From assembly GCA_049698775.1 (NCBI GenBank), contig JBAVYM010000048.1, positions 1-38,277 of the forward strand: DNA of 38,277 nucleotides, in the 5' to 3' direction. A program made the translations under genes and the position numbers. This document shows, one piece after another, positions 25,000-33,367 of the stretch. Position 1 is the first letter of the stretch. Each line of letters opens with the position of its first letter. Origin of the DNA: REEB76 sp049698775. GTDB lineage: Bacteria; Pseudomonadota; Gammaproteobacteria; Natronospirales; REEB76. Below the pieces are notes generated by a model. The model was given only the letters and a program-made list of their open reading frames with translations, searched no databases and had not been told where the DNA came from.

Positions 25000-25100
25000 T
25001 GTTGACCTGAGTATCAGCGGTGAATGGCCAGTTTCGACGGCCGGTTTCCCGTATATTTTTCGTACCCAATCGAATGGAACTGTTGGGTGCCGCAGTTTTA

Positions 25101-25175
25101 TGGTGGGCGGTGCAGGGATTGAACCTGCGACCCCTGCCGTGTGAAAGCAGTGCTCTACCGCTGAGCTAACCGCCC
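25101..25175 (-). tRNA. tRNA-Val (anticodon CAC)
   Basis: Full cloverleaf read on the minus strand: acceptor GGGCGGT/ACCGCCC, D-arm GCTC/GAGC, anticodon stem CTGCT/GGCAG with loop TTCACAC, T-arm GCAGG-TTCAATC-CCTGC, and an encoded CCA end (25101-25103). The anticodon CAC reads GUG. Its 3' end is duplicated at 24257-24288, marking it as an integration site. Confidence 0.96.
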
Positions 25176-25186
25176 CTGATCGCAGC

Positions 25187-25319
25187 GGAAAATTCCATCC
25201 CTGGAATTTTCCTTTACGAAAACCGAAAACGCGGTTTCCAGTTTTCTTCGTTTTCCAGCTGGGCAGCCGGAAAACGGCGGTATATCCCTATACCGCGCAT
25301 GCCTCTCATGAAGAGAGGC
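25187..25319. repeat. Array of four adjacent hairpins between tRNA-Val and hrpB
   Basis: GGAAAATTCCA-TCCC-TGGAATTTTCC (25187-25212), GAAAAC...GTTTTC (25225-25246), CGTTTTCC..GCT/AGC..GGAAAACG (25249-25276), GCGGTATA-TCCC-TATACCGC (25277-25296) and GCCTCTC-ATGAA-GAGAGGC (25301-25319); the second is the weakest. They nearly abut. No open frame is supported here; 25320-25403 holds no clear feature except the hrpB start. Confidence 0.75.
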
Positions 25320-25403
25320 TTGCAATGGGAGCGCGGATTTTACGGGGCGGGGGGGCGCACGGTCAAATAATACGGCCATGACATCCCCGTAGAATAGCGC
25401 TCA

Positions 25404-28043
25404 ATGAGCGTGCTTCCCATTGACAGTCTATTGCCGGCCATCGGCGAAGCCTTGGCGGAAAAACGTGCCGCCGTGATCCAGGCGCCACCGGGCGCCGGCA
25501 AGACCACGCGCGTACCACTGGTGCTCTTGAATGCGGATTGGCTTGCCGGCCGCAAGATCGTGATGCTGGAACCCCGGCGGCTGGCGGCACGCGCAGCCGC
25601 GAACTACATGGCAAAGCTGCTCGGCGAACGGGTTGCCGAAACCGTCGGCTATCGGGTGCGCATGGATACGCGCGTCGGGCCGCGCACCCGCATCGAGGTG
25701 GCGACCGAAGGGGTGTTGACGCGTTTGCTGCAGTCCGATCCATCGCTTTCAGATTACGGTCTGGTCATCTTTGACGAATTCCACGAACGCAGTCTGCACG
25801 CCGATCTGGCGCTGGCCCTGTGTCTGGAAACCCGGCAGGCGTTGCGCCTCGATCTGCGGCTGGCGGTTATGTCCGCGACGCTGGATGCCGAGCCGGTGGC
25901 GCATTTGCTGGGCGATCCACCGTTGCTCACCTCTGAAGGCCGCAGTTTTCCGGTGGATACGCGCTATCGGCCTTTGATTCCACGCGAGCGCATCGAGCCA
26001 CAGGTAACGAACACACTGCGACGGGTGCTGAAGGAAGAAGCCGGCGGTGTGCTGGTGTTCCTGCCGGGTGGCGGTGAAATCCGCCGTGTCGCCGCTATGC
26101 TGGACGGCCAGCTCCCGGCGGATACGGAGTTGATGCCTCTGTATGGAGATTTGCCGCAGGCGGCGCAAGACGCCGCCATTCTTCCCGCGGCGCCCGGACG
26201 CCGCAAGCTGGTGTTGGCCACGACCATTGCCGAAACCAGCCTCACCATTGAAGGTGTGCGCGTGGTGGTGGACGCGGGCTTGTCGCGCGTGCCGCACTTC
26301 GATCCGGTGAGCGGTTTGACGCGGCTCGCGACTGTGCGCGTGTCGCGCGCCTCCGCGGATCAGCGGCGCGGACGTGCAGGCCGGCTGGAACCGGGCGTCT
26401 GCTACCGGCTGTGGAGCGAGGGCGAACGGCTGGAAGCGCAGAGTGCGCCGGAGATTTTGCAGGCGGATTTGGCGCCGCTGGCATTGGAATTGGCGCAATG
26501 GGGTGCGGCGGATGTTTCCAAACTCGCGTGGCTCGATCCGCCACCGGCAGCGGCGCTGGCGCAGGCGCGTGAATTATTACAAGCGCTCGAAGCTCTGGAC
26601 GGCGATGGACGCATCAGCGATCACGGCCGGCGGCTGCTGGAATTGCCATTGCATCCGCGTCTGGCGCACATGGTCGTCAAGGCGGCGGAAATGGAGGAGG
26701 GCGCGTTGGCAGCACTGATTGCGGCAATTCTGAGTGAGCGGGATATTCTTTCCTCACGCCAGAATGATGCGGACATCGCCACGCGGCTCGCTCTGTTGGT
26801 GCGTGATAGCGCAAGCCATATCAAAAGTGTCCCTCACCACCACTCTCTCCCCGCTACCGCGGTGCGAGGGAGTAATGTTGAAAGCGCCCCGGCCAACGTG
26901 GGGCGAGGGAGTAATTTTGAAAGCACTCCTGCCAGCGCGGGGCGAGAGGGTATTCATGAGGATGCTTCCACGCACACGCATGAGCGAGGCAGGGCAAGAC
27001 TCGTATGGCGCGCGGCACAGAACATCGCGCGCCAAACCGGAATAACATTCGATACCGCATGGGCCGACATCCATGCCGCCGGCCGCTGGCTGGCGCTGGC
27101 ATATCCGGACCGGATTGCCAAACGCCGTGCGGGCGCCGCGGGACATTATCTTCTGGCCAACGGCCGCGGCGCGTTTCTCGCCGAATCCGATGTGCTGGCG
27201 GCTTCAGAGTGGCTCGCCGTCGCGGAGCTGGATGGCGATCCGCGGGAGGCACGTATTTTTCTCGCCGCCGCCTTGAGCGAGGTCGAAGTGCGCGAGTTGT
27301 TCGCGGCGCGGATTGAGGGGCACGCAGTGCTGGATTGGGATGAGACGAACGAGACGGTGGTGGCCAGGAACGAGCAACGGCTCGGCGCTATCACGCTGGA
27401 AGCGCGGCCTCTGGATGCGCCTGATCCGGAACAGGTGTTGGGTTTGCTGATTGGTGCAATTCGCAGGCGCGGACTGGATTGTTTTTCATGGACCCCCACG
27501 CTGCGCCAGTGGCAGGCGCGGGTGATGTTTTTGCGGCACGCTGAAGGAGAATCCTGGCCGGATGTTTCCGATGTGCACTTATTGGTGACGTTGGGAGACT
27601 GGCTGGCGCCGTATCTGTCTGGCTGCACGCGCCTCAGCCAGTTTGCGAATATCTCTTTGCGCCAGGCGCTCGAATCGCTGCTGGATTACCGGCAGCAAAA
27701 ACAACTGGACGAATTGGCGCCGACGCACTTCATCGTGCCGACCGGTTCGCGGATTCCGATTGATTATGCTGGTGAGACGCCGGTGCTGGCGGTGCGTTTG
27801 CAGGAGCTGTTTGGGCTGGCGCGGACGCCGAGCATTGCGCGCGGTAAAGTGCCGCTGCTATTGCACCTATTGTCGCCGGCGCACCGGCCGGTGCAGGTGA
27901 CGCGGGATCTGGCGGGTTTCTGGCGCAGCAGTTATCAGGATGTGAAGAAGGATATGAAGGGGCGTTATCCGAAGCATCTGTGGCCGGATGATCCGTTGCG
28001 GACGGAACCAACACGCCACGCCAAGCGACCGGCAAAGAAGTAG
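25404..28043 (+). CDS. hrpB: HrpB-type ATP-dependent RNA helicase
   Basis: 879 residues, longer than the ~810-840 typical of HrpB. Helicase motifs are intact: Walker A APPGAGKTT (G30-K33), DEFHERS (124-130, the HrpB form of DEAH), SATLD (157-161), TTIAETSLTIEGV and QRRGRAGR. The HrpB-specific C-terminal region is present (WLAPYLSGCTRLSQFANISL, PTHFIVPTGSRIPIDYAGE, WRSSYQDVKKDMKGRYPKH). Between the helicase core and the C-terminal domain, residues ~482-519 are encoded by three in-frame copies of a 39-base repeat, accounting for much of the excess length. The ATG at 25404 gives MSVLPIDSLLPAI; the Shine-Dalgarno is weak. The TAG stop belongs to a GTAGGAGC repeat. Role: RNA remodelling, not essential in characterised species. 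Confidence 0.94.
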   Translation: MSVLPIDSLLPAIGEALAEKRAAVIQAPPGAGKTTRVPLVLLNADWLAGRKIVMLEPRRLAARAAANYMAKLLGERVAETVGYRVRMDTRVGPRTRIEVATEGVLTRLLQSDPSLSDYGLVIFDEFHERSLHADLALALCLETRQALRLDLRLAVMSATLDAEPVAHLLGDPPLLTSEGRSFPVDTRYRPLIPRERIEPQVTNTLRRVLKEEAGGVLVFLPGGGEIRRVAAMLDGQLPADTELMPLYGDLPQAAQDAAILPAAPGRRKLVLATTIAETSLTIEGVRVVVDAGLSRVPHFDPVSGLTRLATVRVSRASADQRRGRAGRLEPGVCYRLWSEGERLEAQSAPEILQADLAPLALELAQWGAADVSKLAWLDPPPAAALAQARELLQALEALDGDGRISDHGRRLLELPLHPRLAHMVVKAAEMEEGALAALIAAILSERDILSSRQNDADIATRLALLVRDSASHIKSVPHHHSLPATAVRGSNVESAPANVGRGSNFESTPASAGREGIHEDASTHTHERGRARLVWRAAQNIARQTGITFDTAWADIHAAGRWLALAYPDRIAKRRAGAAGHYLLANGRGAFLAESDVLAASEWLAVAELDGDPREARIFLAAALSEVEVRELFAARIEGHAVLDWDETNETVVARNEQRLGAITLEARPLDAPDPEQVLGLLIGAIRRRGLDCFSWTPTLRQWQARVMFLRHAEGESWPDVSDVHLLVTLGDWLAPYLSGCTRLSQFANISLRQALESLLDYRQQKQLDELAPTHFIVPTGSRIPIDYAGETPVLAVRLQELFGLARTPSIARGKVPLLLHLLSPAHRPVQVTRDLAGFWRSSYQDVKKDMKGRYPKHLWPDDPLRTEPTRHAKRPAKK
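26847..26961 (+). repeat. Three tandem ~39-bp repeats in frame within hrpB
   Basis: Units at about 26847-26884, 26885-26923 and 26924-26961 share the core GCGAGGGAGTAAT(G/T)TTGAAAG, with the third degenerate. Each adds 13 codons, giving VRGSNVES / GRGSNFES / GREGIHED-like peptide repeats. Base style (CTCTCCCC...GCGAGGGAG) matches dispersed intergenic repeats rather than helicase coding sequence. Confidence 0.8.
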
Positions 28044-28109
28044 GAGCAGTGGCGTTCGCTGCGACCGAAGCATCGCGGCGTAGACCAATGGTTCGCCTGC
28101 CGTTCCTAC
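28040..28109. repeat. REP-like pair starting in the hrpB stop codon
   Basis: GTAGGAGC (28040-28047) and GTTCCTAC (28102-28109) are inverted ends. The first hairpin is GCAGTG-GCGTT-CGCTGC. TAG at 28041-28043 is the hrpB stop. Similar in plan to the next element. Confidence 0.75.
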
Positions 28110-28131
28110 AAGAGTCTGAGTTTGCAATTTT

Positions 28132-28198
28132 GTGGGAGCGGCGATATTCGCCGCGATGCTTCGAGAGCGGAAATCGCGACGGAGACCGTCGCTCCCAC
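28132..28198. repeat. REP-like pair, GTGGGAGC ends
   Basis: GTGGGAGC (28132-28139) and GCTCCCAC (28191-28198) bracket two hairpins: GCGGCG-ATATT-CGCCGC and GCGACGG-AGA-CCGTCGC. It lies 22 bases after the preceding element, between converging hrpB and the small gene at 28204. Confidence 0.8.
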
Positions 28199-28203
28199 AA
28201 GAA

Positions 28204-28419
28204 TCAATCGTCCTCGTAGATTTCCTTGAGCTTGCGTTTCAGGCGTTTCTCGTTCAGGCGGTCTTCGAGTGTGCGCCAGGCCTGCGATGCGTTCTGGGGC
28301 TTGACTGGTTTGCGATCGCGTTTGCGGCCGGGCGCGCCGGGTTCATAGACGTGCTCAGTTGCCGCATCGTCGGTGTTGCGGATCAGTTCATCAATGCCGG
28401 AAGATCTGGCCATGCTCAT
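28204..28419 (-). CDS. Small hypothetical charged protein (possibly PA3496-like)
   Basis: 71 residues from the ATG at 28419, preceded by GTGAGAAAT; an ATG at 28413 and a GTG at 28428 are alternatives. It is soluble and strongly charged, with a helical C-terminal half, AWRTLEDRLNEKRLKRKLKE, ending IYEDD. The W-R-x-LED-x-L-x-x-KRL pattern recalls the small PA3496-type proteins of gammaproteobacteria, a resemblance from memory only. No TM or signal peptide. It sits between the hrpB tail repeats and the RND permease. Confidence 0.6.
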   Translation of the reverse strand: MSMARSSGIDELIRNTDDAATEHVYEPGAPGRKRDRKPVKPQNASQAWRTLEDRLNEKRLKRKLKEIYEDD

Positions 28420-28505
28420 ATTTCTCACAAGCCGCAGTATGGTGCGGGCGGCTTTATACCGGTACGCCGTGCGTTTGTAAACCCGCCCGCGGGCGAAAGC
28501 GCGGA

Positions 28506-28526
28506 AACCCCGGTTTTCACGGGGTT
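28506..28526 (-). terminator. Candidate terminator hairpin of the padR-MFP-RND operon
   Basis: AACCCCG (28506-28512) pairs with CGGGGTT (28520-28526) around a 7-base loop, ten bases past the permease stop on the minus strand. No U-tract follows, so termination strength is uncertain. Upstream, 28429-28505 shows nothing else notable. Confidence 0.5.
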
Positions 28527-28535
28527 GCCGCCGGG

Positions 28536-31500
28536 TCAGGCCGCGTGTTCCGCGTCCGGATGGTGTTCCCGGGCGAAGAACGTGTACATGGTGGGCACCA
28601 CGAACAGCGTGAATACGGTGCCCATGGTCATGCCGCAGGCGATCATCAGGCCGATGTCAAAACGGCTCACGGCGCCCGCGCCGGTTGCGAGCAGCAGCGG
28701 CACCACGGCCAGCACCATCGCGGCTGTGGTCATTAGAATAGGCCGCAGACGCACCGCGGCAGCATGCTCGATGGCCTCGCGTTTGGTACAGTCGGTTTGC
28801 TGCTGCCATTTGTTGGCGAAGTCCACCATCAGGATGCCGTGCTTGCTGATGAGTCCGATCAGTGTCAACAGTCCGACCTGGGTGTAGATGTTGATGGTGG
28901 CGGCTCCCAGGATAATCGGGATCAACGCGCCACAGAACGCCAAGGGTACGCTCAACAGAATGACCAACGGATCGCGCCAGCTTTCAAATTGCGCGGCCAG
29001 CACCAGGAAAATCACGATGAGGGCGAAGAAAATCGCGAGCAGCAAGGCATTTCCGGATTGCACGTACTGGCGCGATTCGCCGGCGTAGTTGATGTAATAG
29101 CCCTTGGGAAAAATCTGCGCGGCCTGGGTCTTGAAGAAATCCAGCGCCTTGCCCAGCGATACACCGGGAGCGGCCTGGATGGTGGCGGCGTTCAACTGCT
29201 GAAACTGGTTGAGCTGGTCCGGCTGGATGCTGCTGGTAAGGCGCGCTACGGTGGACAGCGGAATCATGGAACCATTGCCGGTGCGGATGTGGTAATTCAT
29301 GAGCTGGCTGCCATCGCGCCGGAATTCATCCGCCACCTGTGGAATGACCTGGTAGCTGTAACCCTGCATGTTGAAGAAATTGAGATAGCCGCCGCCCAGG
29401 AAAGTGCTCAGGGATGAGCCCAGATCCTGCATGGAGATGCCGAGTTGCTGGGCCTTGTTGCGGTCTATGTCAATGCTGAGCTGCGGGTTGTCATACTTCA
29501 GATCGCTGTCTATGTAATAGAACATGCCGCTCTTGCGGGCCGCGTCCATGAGTTTCTCCTGGACCGCGTAAAGTTGTGAATAGGAGTCCGTGGTGCTGAC
29601 CACGAACTGCACCGGCAAGCCACCGCTGGAGCCGGGCAGTGACGGAAAATTGACGGCAAATCCACGCAGGCCGGCAATCTTGTTGAGTTTATCTTGCATT
29701 TCCTTGGTTATGGCGAACTGACTGCGAGAGCGATCGCTCCAGGGTTTGAGAATAAGGAACGCAATCAGGTTATTGACGCCGCCGGCGCCATTGATGAGCG
29801 CATACGCATCTTTTTCCGGGATAGTCTTGAAGGCATCTTCAATCTGATGGCCGAACTTCTCCATGTAGGCATGGGTGGCATCCAGCGGGCCGGTGGCGGC
29901 GACAAATACGAAGCCCTGATCTTCCAGCGGCGACAATTCCTTGGGCGACAGCATATAGAAGCCCACGACGTTTATGATCACCATGACCGCCACCACCACC
30001 GTAACCGGGCGCCAGTTGAGGGCGTGGTGCAACAGATGCTGATAGCGCTCCTTGAGGGTGTCGAATTTGTGGTTGAGCCAGCCTTCCAGTTTGCCCACCT
30101 TGCCCGTGGGTGCCAGGAACTTGGAACACATCATCGGCGAGAGCGTGAGCGCGATGATGCCGGAAATAATGACCGACCCCGCCAGTGTGAAGGCGAATTC
30201 CTCGAACAGCGCGCCGGTCAGTCCACCCAGGAAGGCAATCGGGGTGTACACCGCCGCCAGCGTGATGGTCATGGCGATCACCGGCGTGGCGATTTCGCGC
30301 GCGCCGATGAGCGCGGCCTGGAACGGCGTTTTGCCTTCCTCGATGTGACGATGGGTGTTTTCCACCACCACGATGGCGTCATCCACGACTAGGCCGATGG
30401 CCAGCACCATGGCCAGCAGCGTCAGCAGGTTGAGCGAATAACCGAGCAGCAACATGAAGAACGCCACGCCGATGAGCGACAGGGGAATCGTGATGACCGG
30501 GATAATCACCGGCCGGATCGCGCCCAGGAACAGGAAAATCACGATGACGACGATGAGCGCGGCTTCCACGATGGTCTTGATGACTTCATAGATGGAGGCG
30601 CTGATGAATTCGGTGGCGTCGTAGGCAATCTTGACGTGCAGTGACGGCGGCAACTGCGGCGTGATGTCGTCAAGCTGTTGACGCACCAGTTTCGTGGTGG
30701 TCAAGGGATTTGCGTCCGGCGTGGGGCTGATGGCCATGAACACCGAGGGAATACCGCTGAAGTTCACCGACAGGTCATAGGTCTGGGAGCCCAGATCCAC
30801 CTGGGCCACGTCCTTGATGCGCACCAAGGCGCCATTCTGGCTGCGCAGCACGATATCGCCAAAAGCCGGAGCGTTTTGCAGATCGGTGGTGGCGGCGATG
30901 TTCATGGACACCAGACTGCCCTTGGTGGCGCCGGGCGCAGCCAGATAATTGTTCTGCACCAGCGCGTTGGCCACGTCACTCGCGGTGACGCCGTAGGCCG
31001 CCATCTTCTTGGGGTCCAGCCAGATGCGCATGGCGTAGGGGAAGCCGAACACCTGGGCCTGGGCCACGCCGTCCAGGGTCTGCAATTTGGGCTGAATCAC
31101 GCGAGTCACGTAATCGGTGATCTGCCCCAGCGTCATCTGGTCGGAGTAGAAACTGATGTACATGATGGCCGTGCCGCGCACGTCGGACGACTGGATCACG
31201 GAAGCTTGTGCGGCCGGCGGCATCACGTTCTTGACCTGATCCACCTTCGCCATGATGTCGGTGAGCGCCTTGTGCACGTCGTAATTGAGTTTGAGATAGA
31301 TGGTGATGGTGCTCAAACCCTGCTGGCTGGACGAGGTGAGGTAGTCAATGCCTTCGGCGCCCGCCACCGACTGCTGGAGCGGCTGAGTGATGAAGCCCTG
31401 CACCACGTCGGCGCTGGCGCCGGGATACGCGGTAGTGATGCTGATCTGGCTGGTCTCGATTTTCGGATACTGCCGCAGCTCCATCTTGTTGATGGAATTC

Positions 31501-31577
31501 AATCCCAATAACAGGATGATGAGACTGATGACCGTCGCCAGTACCGGACGGCGGATGAATAGATCGGTAAATTTCAT
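28536..31577 (-). CDS. RND multidrug efflux permease (HAE1 family, MexK/AcrB-like)
   Basis: 1013 residues. It begins MKFTDLFIRRPVLATVISLIILLLG, a canonical HAE1 start with the FIRRP motif. The porter region has YPGASADVVQGFITQPLQQS; TM4 carries the proton-relay pair D399/D400 (AIGLVVDDAIVVVENTHRHIEEG); the C-terminal TM bundle includes GLISKHGILMVDFANK and AVRLRPILMTTAAMVLA. Clearly a drug/proton antiporter of the AcrB type. It is the last gene of the padR-MFP-RND unit (19 bases after the MFP). No outer-membrane factor gene accompanies it, so it probably borrows a TolC-like channel, possibly the one encoded at 3790-5175 or another elsewhere. Confidence 0.94.
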   Translation of the reverse strand: MKFTDLFIRRPVLATVISLIILLLGLNSINKMELRQYPKIETSQISITTAYPGASADVVQGFITQPLQQSVAGAEGIDYLTSSSQQGLSTITIYLKLNYDVHKALTDIMAKVDQVKNVMPPAAQASVIQSSDVRGTAIMYISFYSDQMTLGQITDYVTRVIQPKLQTLDGVAQAQVFGFPYAMRIWLDPKKMAAYGVTASDVANALVQNNYLAAPGATKGSLVSMNIAATTDLQNAPAFGDIVLRSQNGALVRIKDVAQVDLGSQTYDLSVNFSGIPSVFMAISPTPDANPLTTTKLVRQQLDDITPQLPPSLHVKIAYDATEFISASIYEVIKTIVEAALIVVIVIFLFLGAIRPVIIPVITIPLSLIGVAFFMLLLGYSLNLLTLLAMVLAIGLVVDDAIVVVENTHRHIEEGKTPFQAALIGAREIATPVIAMTITLAAVYTPIAFLGGLTGALFEEFAFTLAGSVIISGIIALTLSPMMCSKFLAPTGKVGKLEGWLNHKFDTLKERYQHLLHHALNWRPVTVVVAVMVIINVVGFYMLSPKELSPLEDQGFVFVAATGPLDATHAYMEKFGHQIEDAFKTIPEKDAYALINGAGGVNNLIAFLILKPWSDRSRSQFAITKEMQDKLNKIAGLRGFAVNFPSLPGSSGGLPVQFVVSTTDSYSQLYAVQEKLMDAARKSGMFYYIDSDLKYDNPQLSIDIDRNKAQQLGISMQDLGSSLSTFLGGGYLNFFNMQGYSYQVIPQVADEFRRDGSQLMNYHIRTGNGSMIPLSTVARLTSSIQPDQLNQFQQLNAATIQAAPGVSLGKALDFFKTQAAQIFPKGYYINYAGESRQYVQSGNALLLAIFFALIVIFLVLAAQFESWRDPLVILLSVPLAFCGALIPIILGAATINIYTQVGLLTLIGLISKHGILMVDFANKWQQQTDCTKREAIEHAAAVRLRPILMTTAAMVLAVVPLLLATGAGAVSRFDIGLMIACGMTMGTVFTLFVVPTMYTFFAREHHPDAEHAA

Positions 31578-31596
31578 GTGCAGCCGCTCCGGTCCG

Positions 31597-32694
31597 TCAA
31601 TTCACACTTACGCTGTTGTTGATTTCCACCTGTGCGCCGTCCTGCAGTTTCTGCTGCCCGGCGGTCACCACCTGTTCGCCGGCCTGCAGGCCCTTGGTGA
31701 TGGTCACGCGCCCATCGCGCTGCTGCCCGGTGGTGACGAATTGCTGGCTCACCTTGAGTACCGGTTTGCCATCCGCGTCCTTGCCGTCCTGTTTCACGAT
31801 GAACACCGAGCTGCCATATAGGGAATAATCCACCGCGGTGTTGGGCACGGTTACCGAAGGTATCGCCTTGCCGTAATACACCTGCACGTTGGTGAACATG
31901 CCGGCGCGCAGCAGATGCTCGGGGTTCTGGATGGTGGCCTGCGCAGCCACGTTGTGGGTGCTGGGATCCACATTGGAATCTATCGCGGTGATTACGCCGC
32001 TGAATGTTTTATCTGGATAGGCATCCACGGCCACTTCCACTTTCTGGCCTTTTGCAAGATTTGCCAGGTCCTGTTCCGGCAAAGAGAACTGTGCAAACAA
32101 GGTGCCCAGCGATTGCAGGCTGGCGATGCTGGTGCCGACCGCCAGATATTGGCCCAGGTTGATGCTGCGGATGCCGATGTGACCCGAAAACGGCGCACGG
32201 ATGGCGAGCTTGTCTATGCTGGACTGGTCATTCAGCAGGTTGGACTTCGCCTGTTTGAGATTGCTCTCGGCGGTATCCAGATCGGATTTGGAAATCAAAT
32301 GCTGCTTGATGAGCGTCTGAGCGCGATCGTAGCTCACCTGGGCAAGTCGCAACTGTGCCTGCAGGCCGATCAACTGGGCACGCTGGCTGCTGTCGTCGAG
32401 TTGCACCAGCAACTGGCCTTTCTTCACTTCCGTGCCGGATTGGAAGTAGATGCCGGTCACCGTGCCCGCGAGTTGATTGCTGACGTCCACGCCCTCCACG
32501 GGCGCAAGGTTGCCCACGGGGCTGAAATACGGCTGCCAGGATTCCAGTTTGGCAGCCTCATCGGAGACCACCACTATCTGTTTCATGTGCTTGAATTTAT
32601 TGATCGCCGCGTACACCTTCAGACCCCAGATGCCGTATATGACGATCATGACGCCAAATATGATGGCGACAGCAATGATGATGCGCTTGGCCAT
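31597..32694 (-). CDS. RND membrane fusion protein (AcrA/MexJ-like)
   Basis: 365 residues from the ATG at 32694 with GAGGA upstream. An uncleaved N-terminal anchor (IIIAVAIIFGVMIVIYGIWG) replaces a lipoprotein signal. Lipoyl halves SNQLAGTVTGIYFQSGTEVKKGQLLVQL and KLAIRAPFSGHIGIRSINLG flank a coiled-coil hairpin (about 100-160); beta-barrel and membrane-proximal domains follow (VAVDAYPDKTFSGVITAID; TVPNTAVDYSLYGSSVFIV). It links the permease at 28536-31577 to an outer membrane channel. Located between padR (15-base gap) and the permease (19-base gap) in one operon. Confidence 0.92.
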   Translation of the reverse strand: MAKRIIIAVAIIFGVMIVIYGIWGLKVYAAINKFKHMKQIVVVSDEAAKLESWQPYFSPVGNLAPVEGVDVSNQLAGTVTGIYFQSGTEVKKGQLLVQLDDSSQRAQLIGLQAQLRLAQVSYDRAQTLIKQHLISKSDLDTAESNLKQAKSNLLNDQSSIDKLAIRAPFSGHIGIRSINLGQYLAVGTSIASLQSLGTLFAQFSLPEQDLANLAKGQKVEVAVDAYPDKTFSGVITAIDSNVDPSTHNVAAQATIQNPEHLLRAGMFTNVQVYYGKAIPSVTVPNTAVDYSLYGSSVFIVKQDGKDADGKPVLKVSQQFVTTGQQRDGRVTITKGLQAGEQVVTAGQQKLQDGAQVEINNSVSVN

Positions 32695-32709
32695 GAATAA
32701 ATCCTCGTT

Positions 32710-33306
32710 TCAGTAATTCGAATGAACGGAATGGCTGGAGCCGTTCCGGTGTTTTGCTTTTGCATTTAAGGCTGTGTCAGTTCGGCCCGCGGCGATGAGT
32801 GTATGCCGGTGCGTGCGCAGATAGTCGCGCGCCGCGGTCATGACGGTCGTGCCAAACCCACACACGAACTCACTGCCGGGGGTGGTTTTGTTGCCAGCCG
32901 CGTGCCCTTCAGCATTCTCAATCAGGCTGATTTGACGGTCCAGCTCCGCGATGCGCGCATCCAGCAGGGTTTGCAGTTGTGTTTGCGGCAGCAGATGAGC
33001 GAAATACAGCGCCAGCAGGAAATCCGATTTCACCTTGTGTTGAGGCAAGGTGTTTTTCAGCGTCTGCCGGAATGCCTTGTGGCCCTCGGCGGTGAGGTGA
33101 TAAAGCTTGCGGTCGGGTTTGCCGGCTTGCGGAAGTTCATGGCAACTCACCAATCCCTGCGCGGTGAGTTCCGCCAGAGCCGGGTAAATGGAGCCGTAAC
33201 CCGCGGCGCAGAAATGGCTGAAGGTGGTCTCGAATATCTTCTTGAGGTCGTAACCGCTGGCGTCGCCGAAAGTGAGCGCGCCCAGGCACAGGTCCTTCAC
33301 ATTCAC
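32710..33306 (-). CDS. PadR-family transcriptional regulator of the efflux operon
   Basis: 198 residues from the GTG at 33306, with AAGGA upstream. The N-terminal winged helix is typical PadR: LCLGALTFGDASGYDLKKIF, GYGSIYPALAELTAQGLVS, GKPDRKLYHLTAEGHKAFR. The C-terminal Vir-type helical domain follows (FLLALYFAHLLPQTQLQTLL; ARIAELDRQISLI). An upstream in-frame extension covers the palindromic operator and is unlikely to be coding. PadR proteins usually repress their own efflux operon and are released by phenolic or drug-like ligands; being the first gene of the operon fits this. Confidence 0.9.
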   Translation of the reverse strand: MNVKDLCLGALTFGDASGYDLKKIFETTFSHFCAAGYGSIYPALAELTAQGLVSCHELPQAGKPDRKLYHLTAEGHKAFRQTLKNTLPQHKVKSDFLLALYFAHLLPQTQLQTLLDARIAELDRQISLIENAEGHAAGNKTTPGSEFVCGFGTTVMTAARDYLRTHRHTLIAAGRTDTALNAKAKHRNGSSHSVHSNY

Positions 33307-33348
33307 CGCAGTAAATCCTTGAAGATGGGGAGGAGCGGGGCGCGAATA

Positions 33349-33367
33349 ATATATCGGGCCGATATAT
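33349..33367. promoter_or_regulatory. Palindromic candidate PadR operator
   Basis: ATATATCGG-G-CCGATATAT is a perfect 9-base inverted repeat with one central base, 42 bases upstream of the padR start and within its likely promoter. AT-ended palindromes of this kind are typical PadR targets. Confidence 0.72.

Larger units (their letters stand above)
24257..25132. mobile_element. Candidate miniature integrated element: TA locus flanked by 32-bp tRNA-Val 3'-end direct repeats
   Basis: A 32-base stretch of the tRNA-Val 3' end (24257-24288) is repeated exactly, same orientation, at 25101-25132 inside the intact tRNA gene, 844 bases away. Duplication of a tRNA 3' end is the usual att-site signature of tyrosine-integrase elements. 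Between the copies lie only a HigBA-type locus and its promoter, and no integrase. Boundaries are therefore inferred: either a deletion remnant of a genomic island or a non-autonomous element. Confidence 0.6.

Noticed and set aside
26847..26961. CRISPR array
   Set aside because: Only three imperfect units, contiguous without distinct spacers, in frame within hrpB, and no cas genes.
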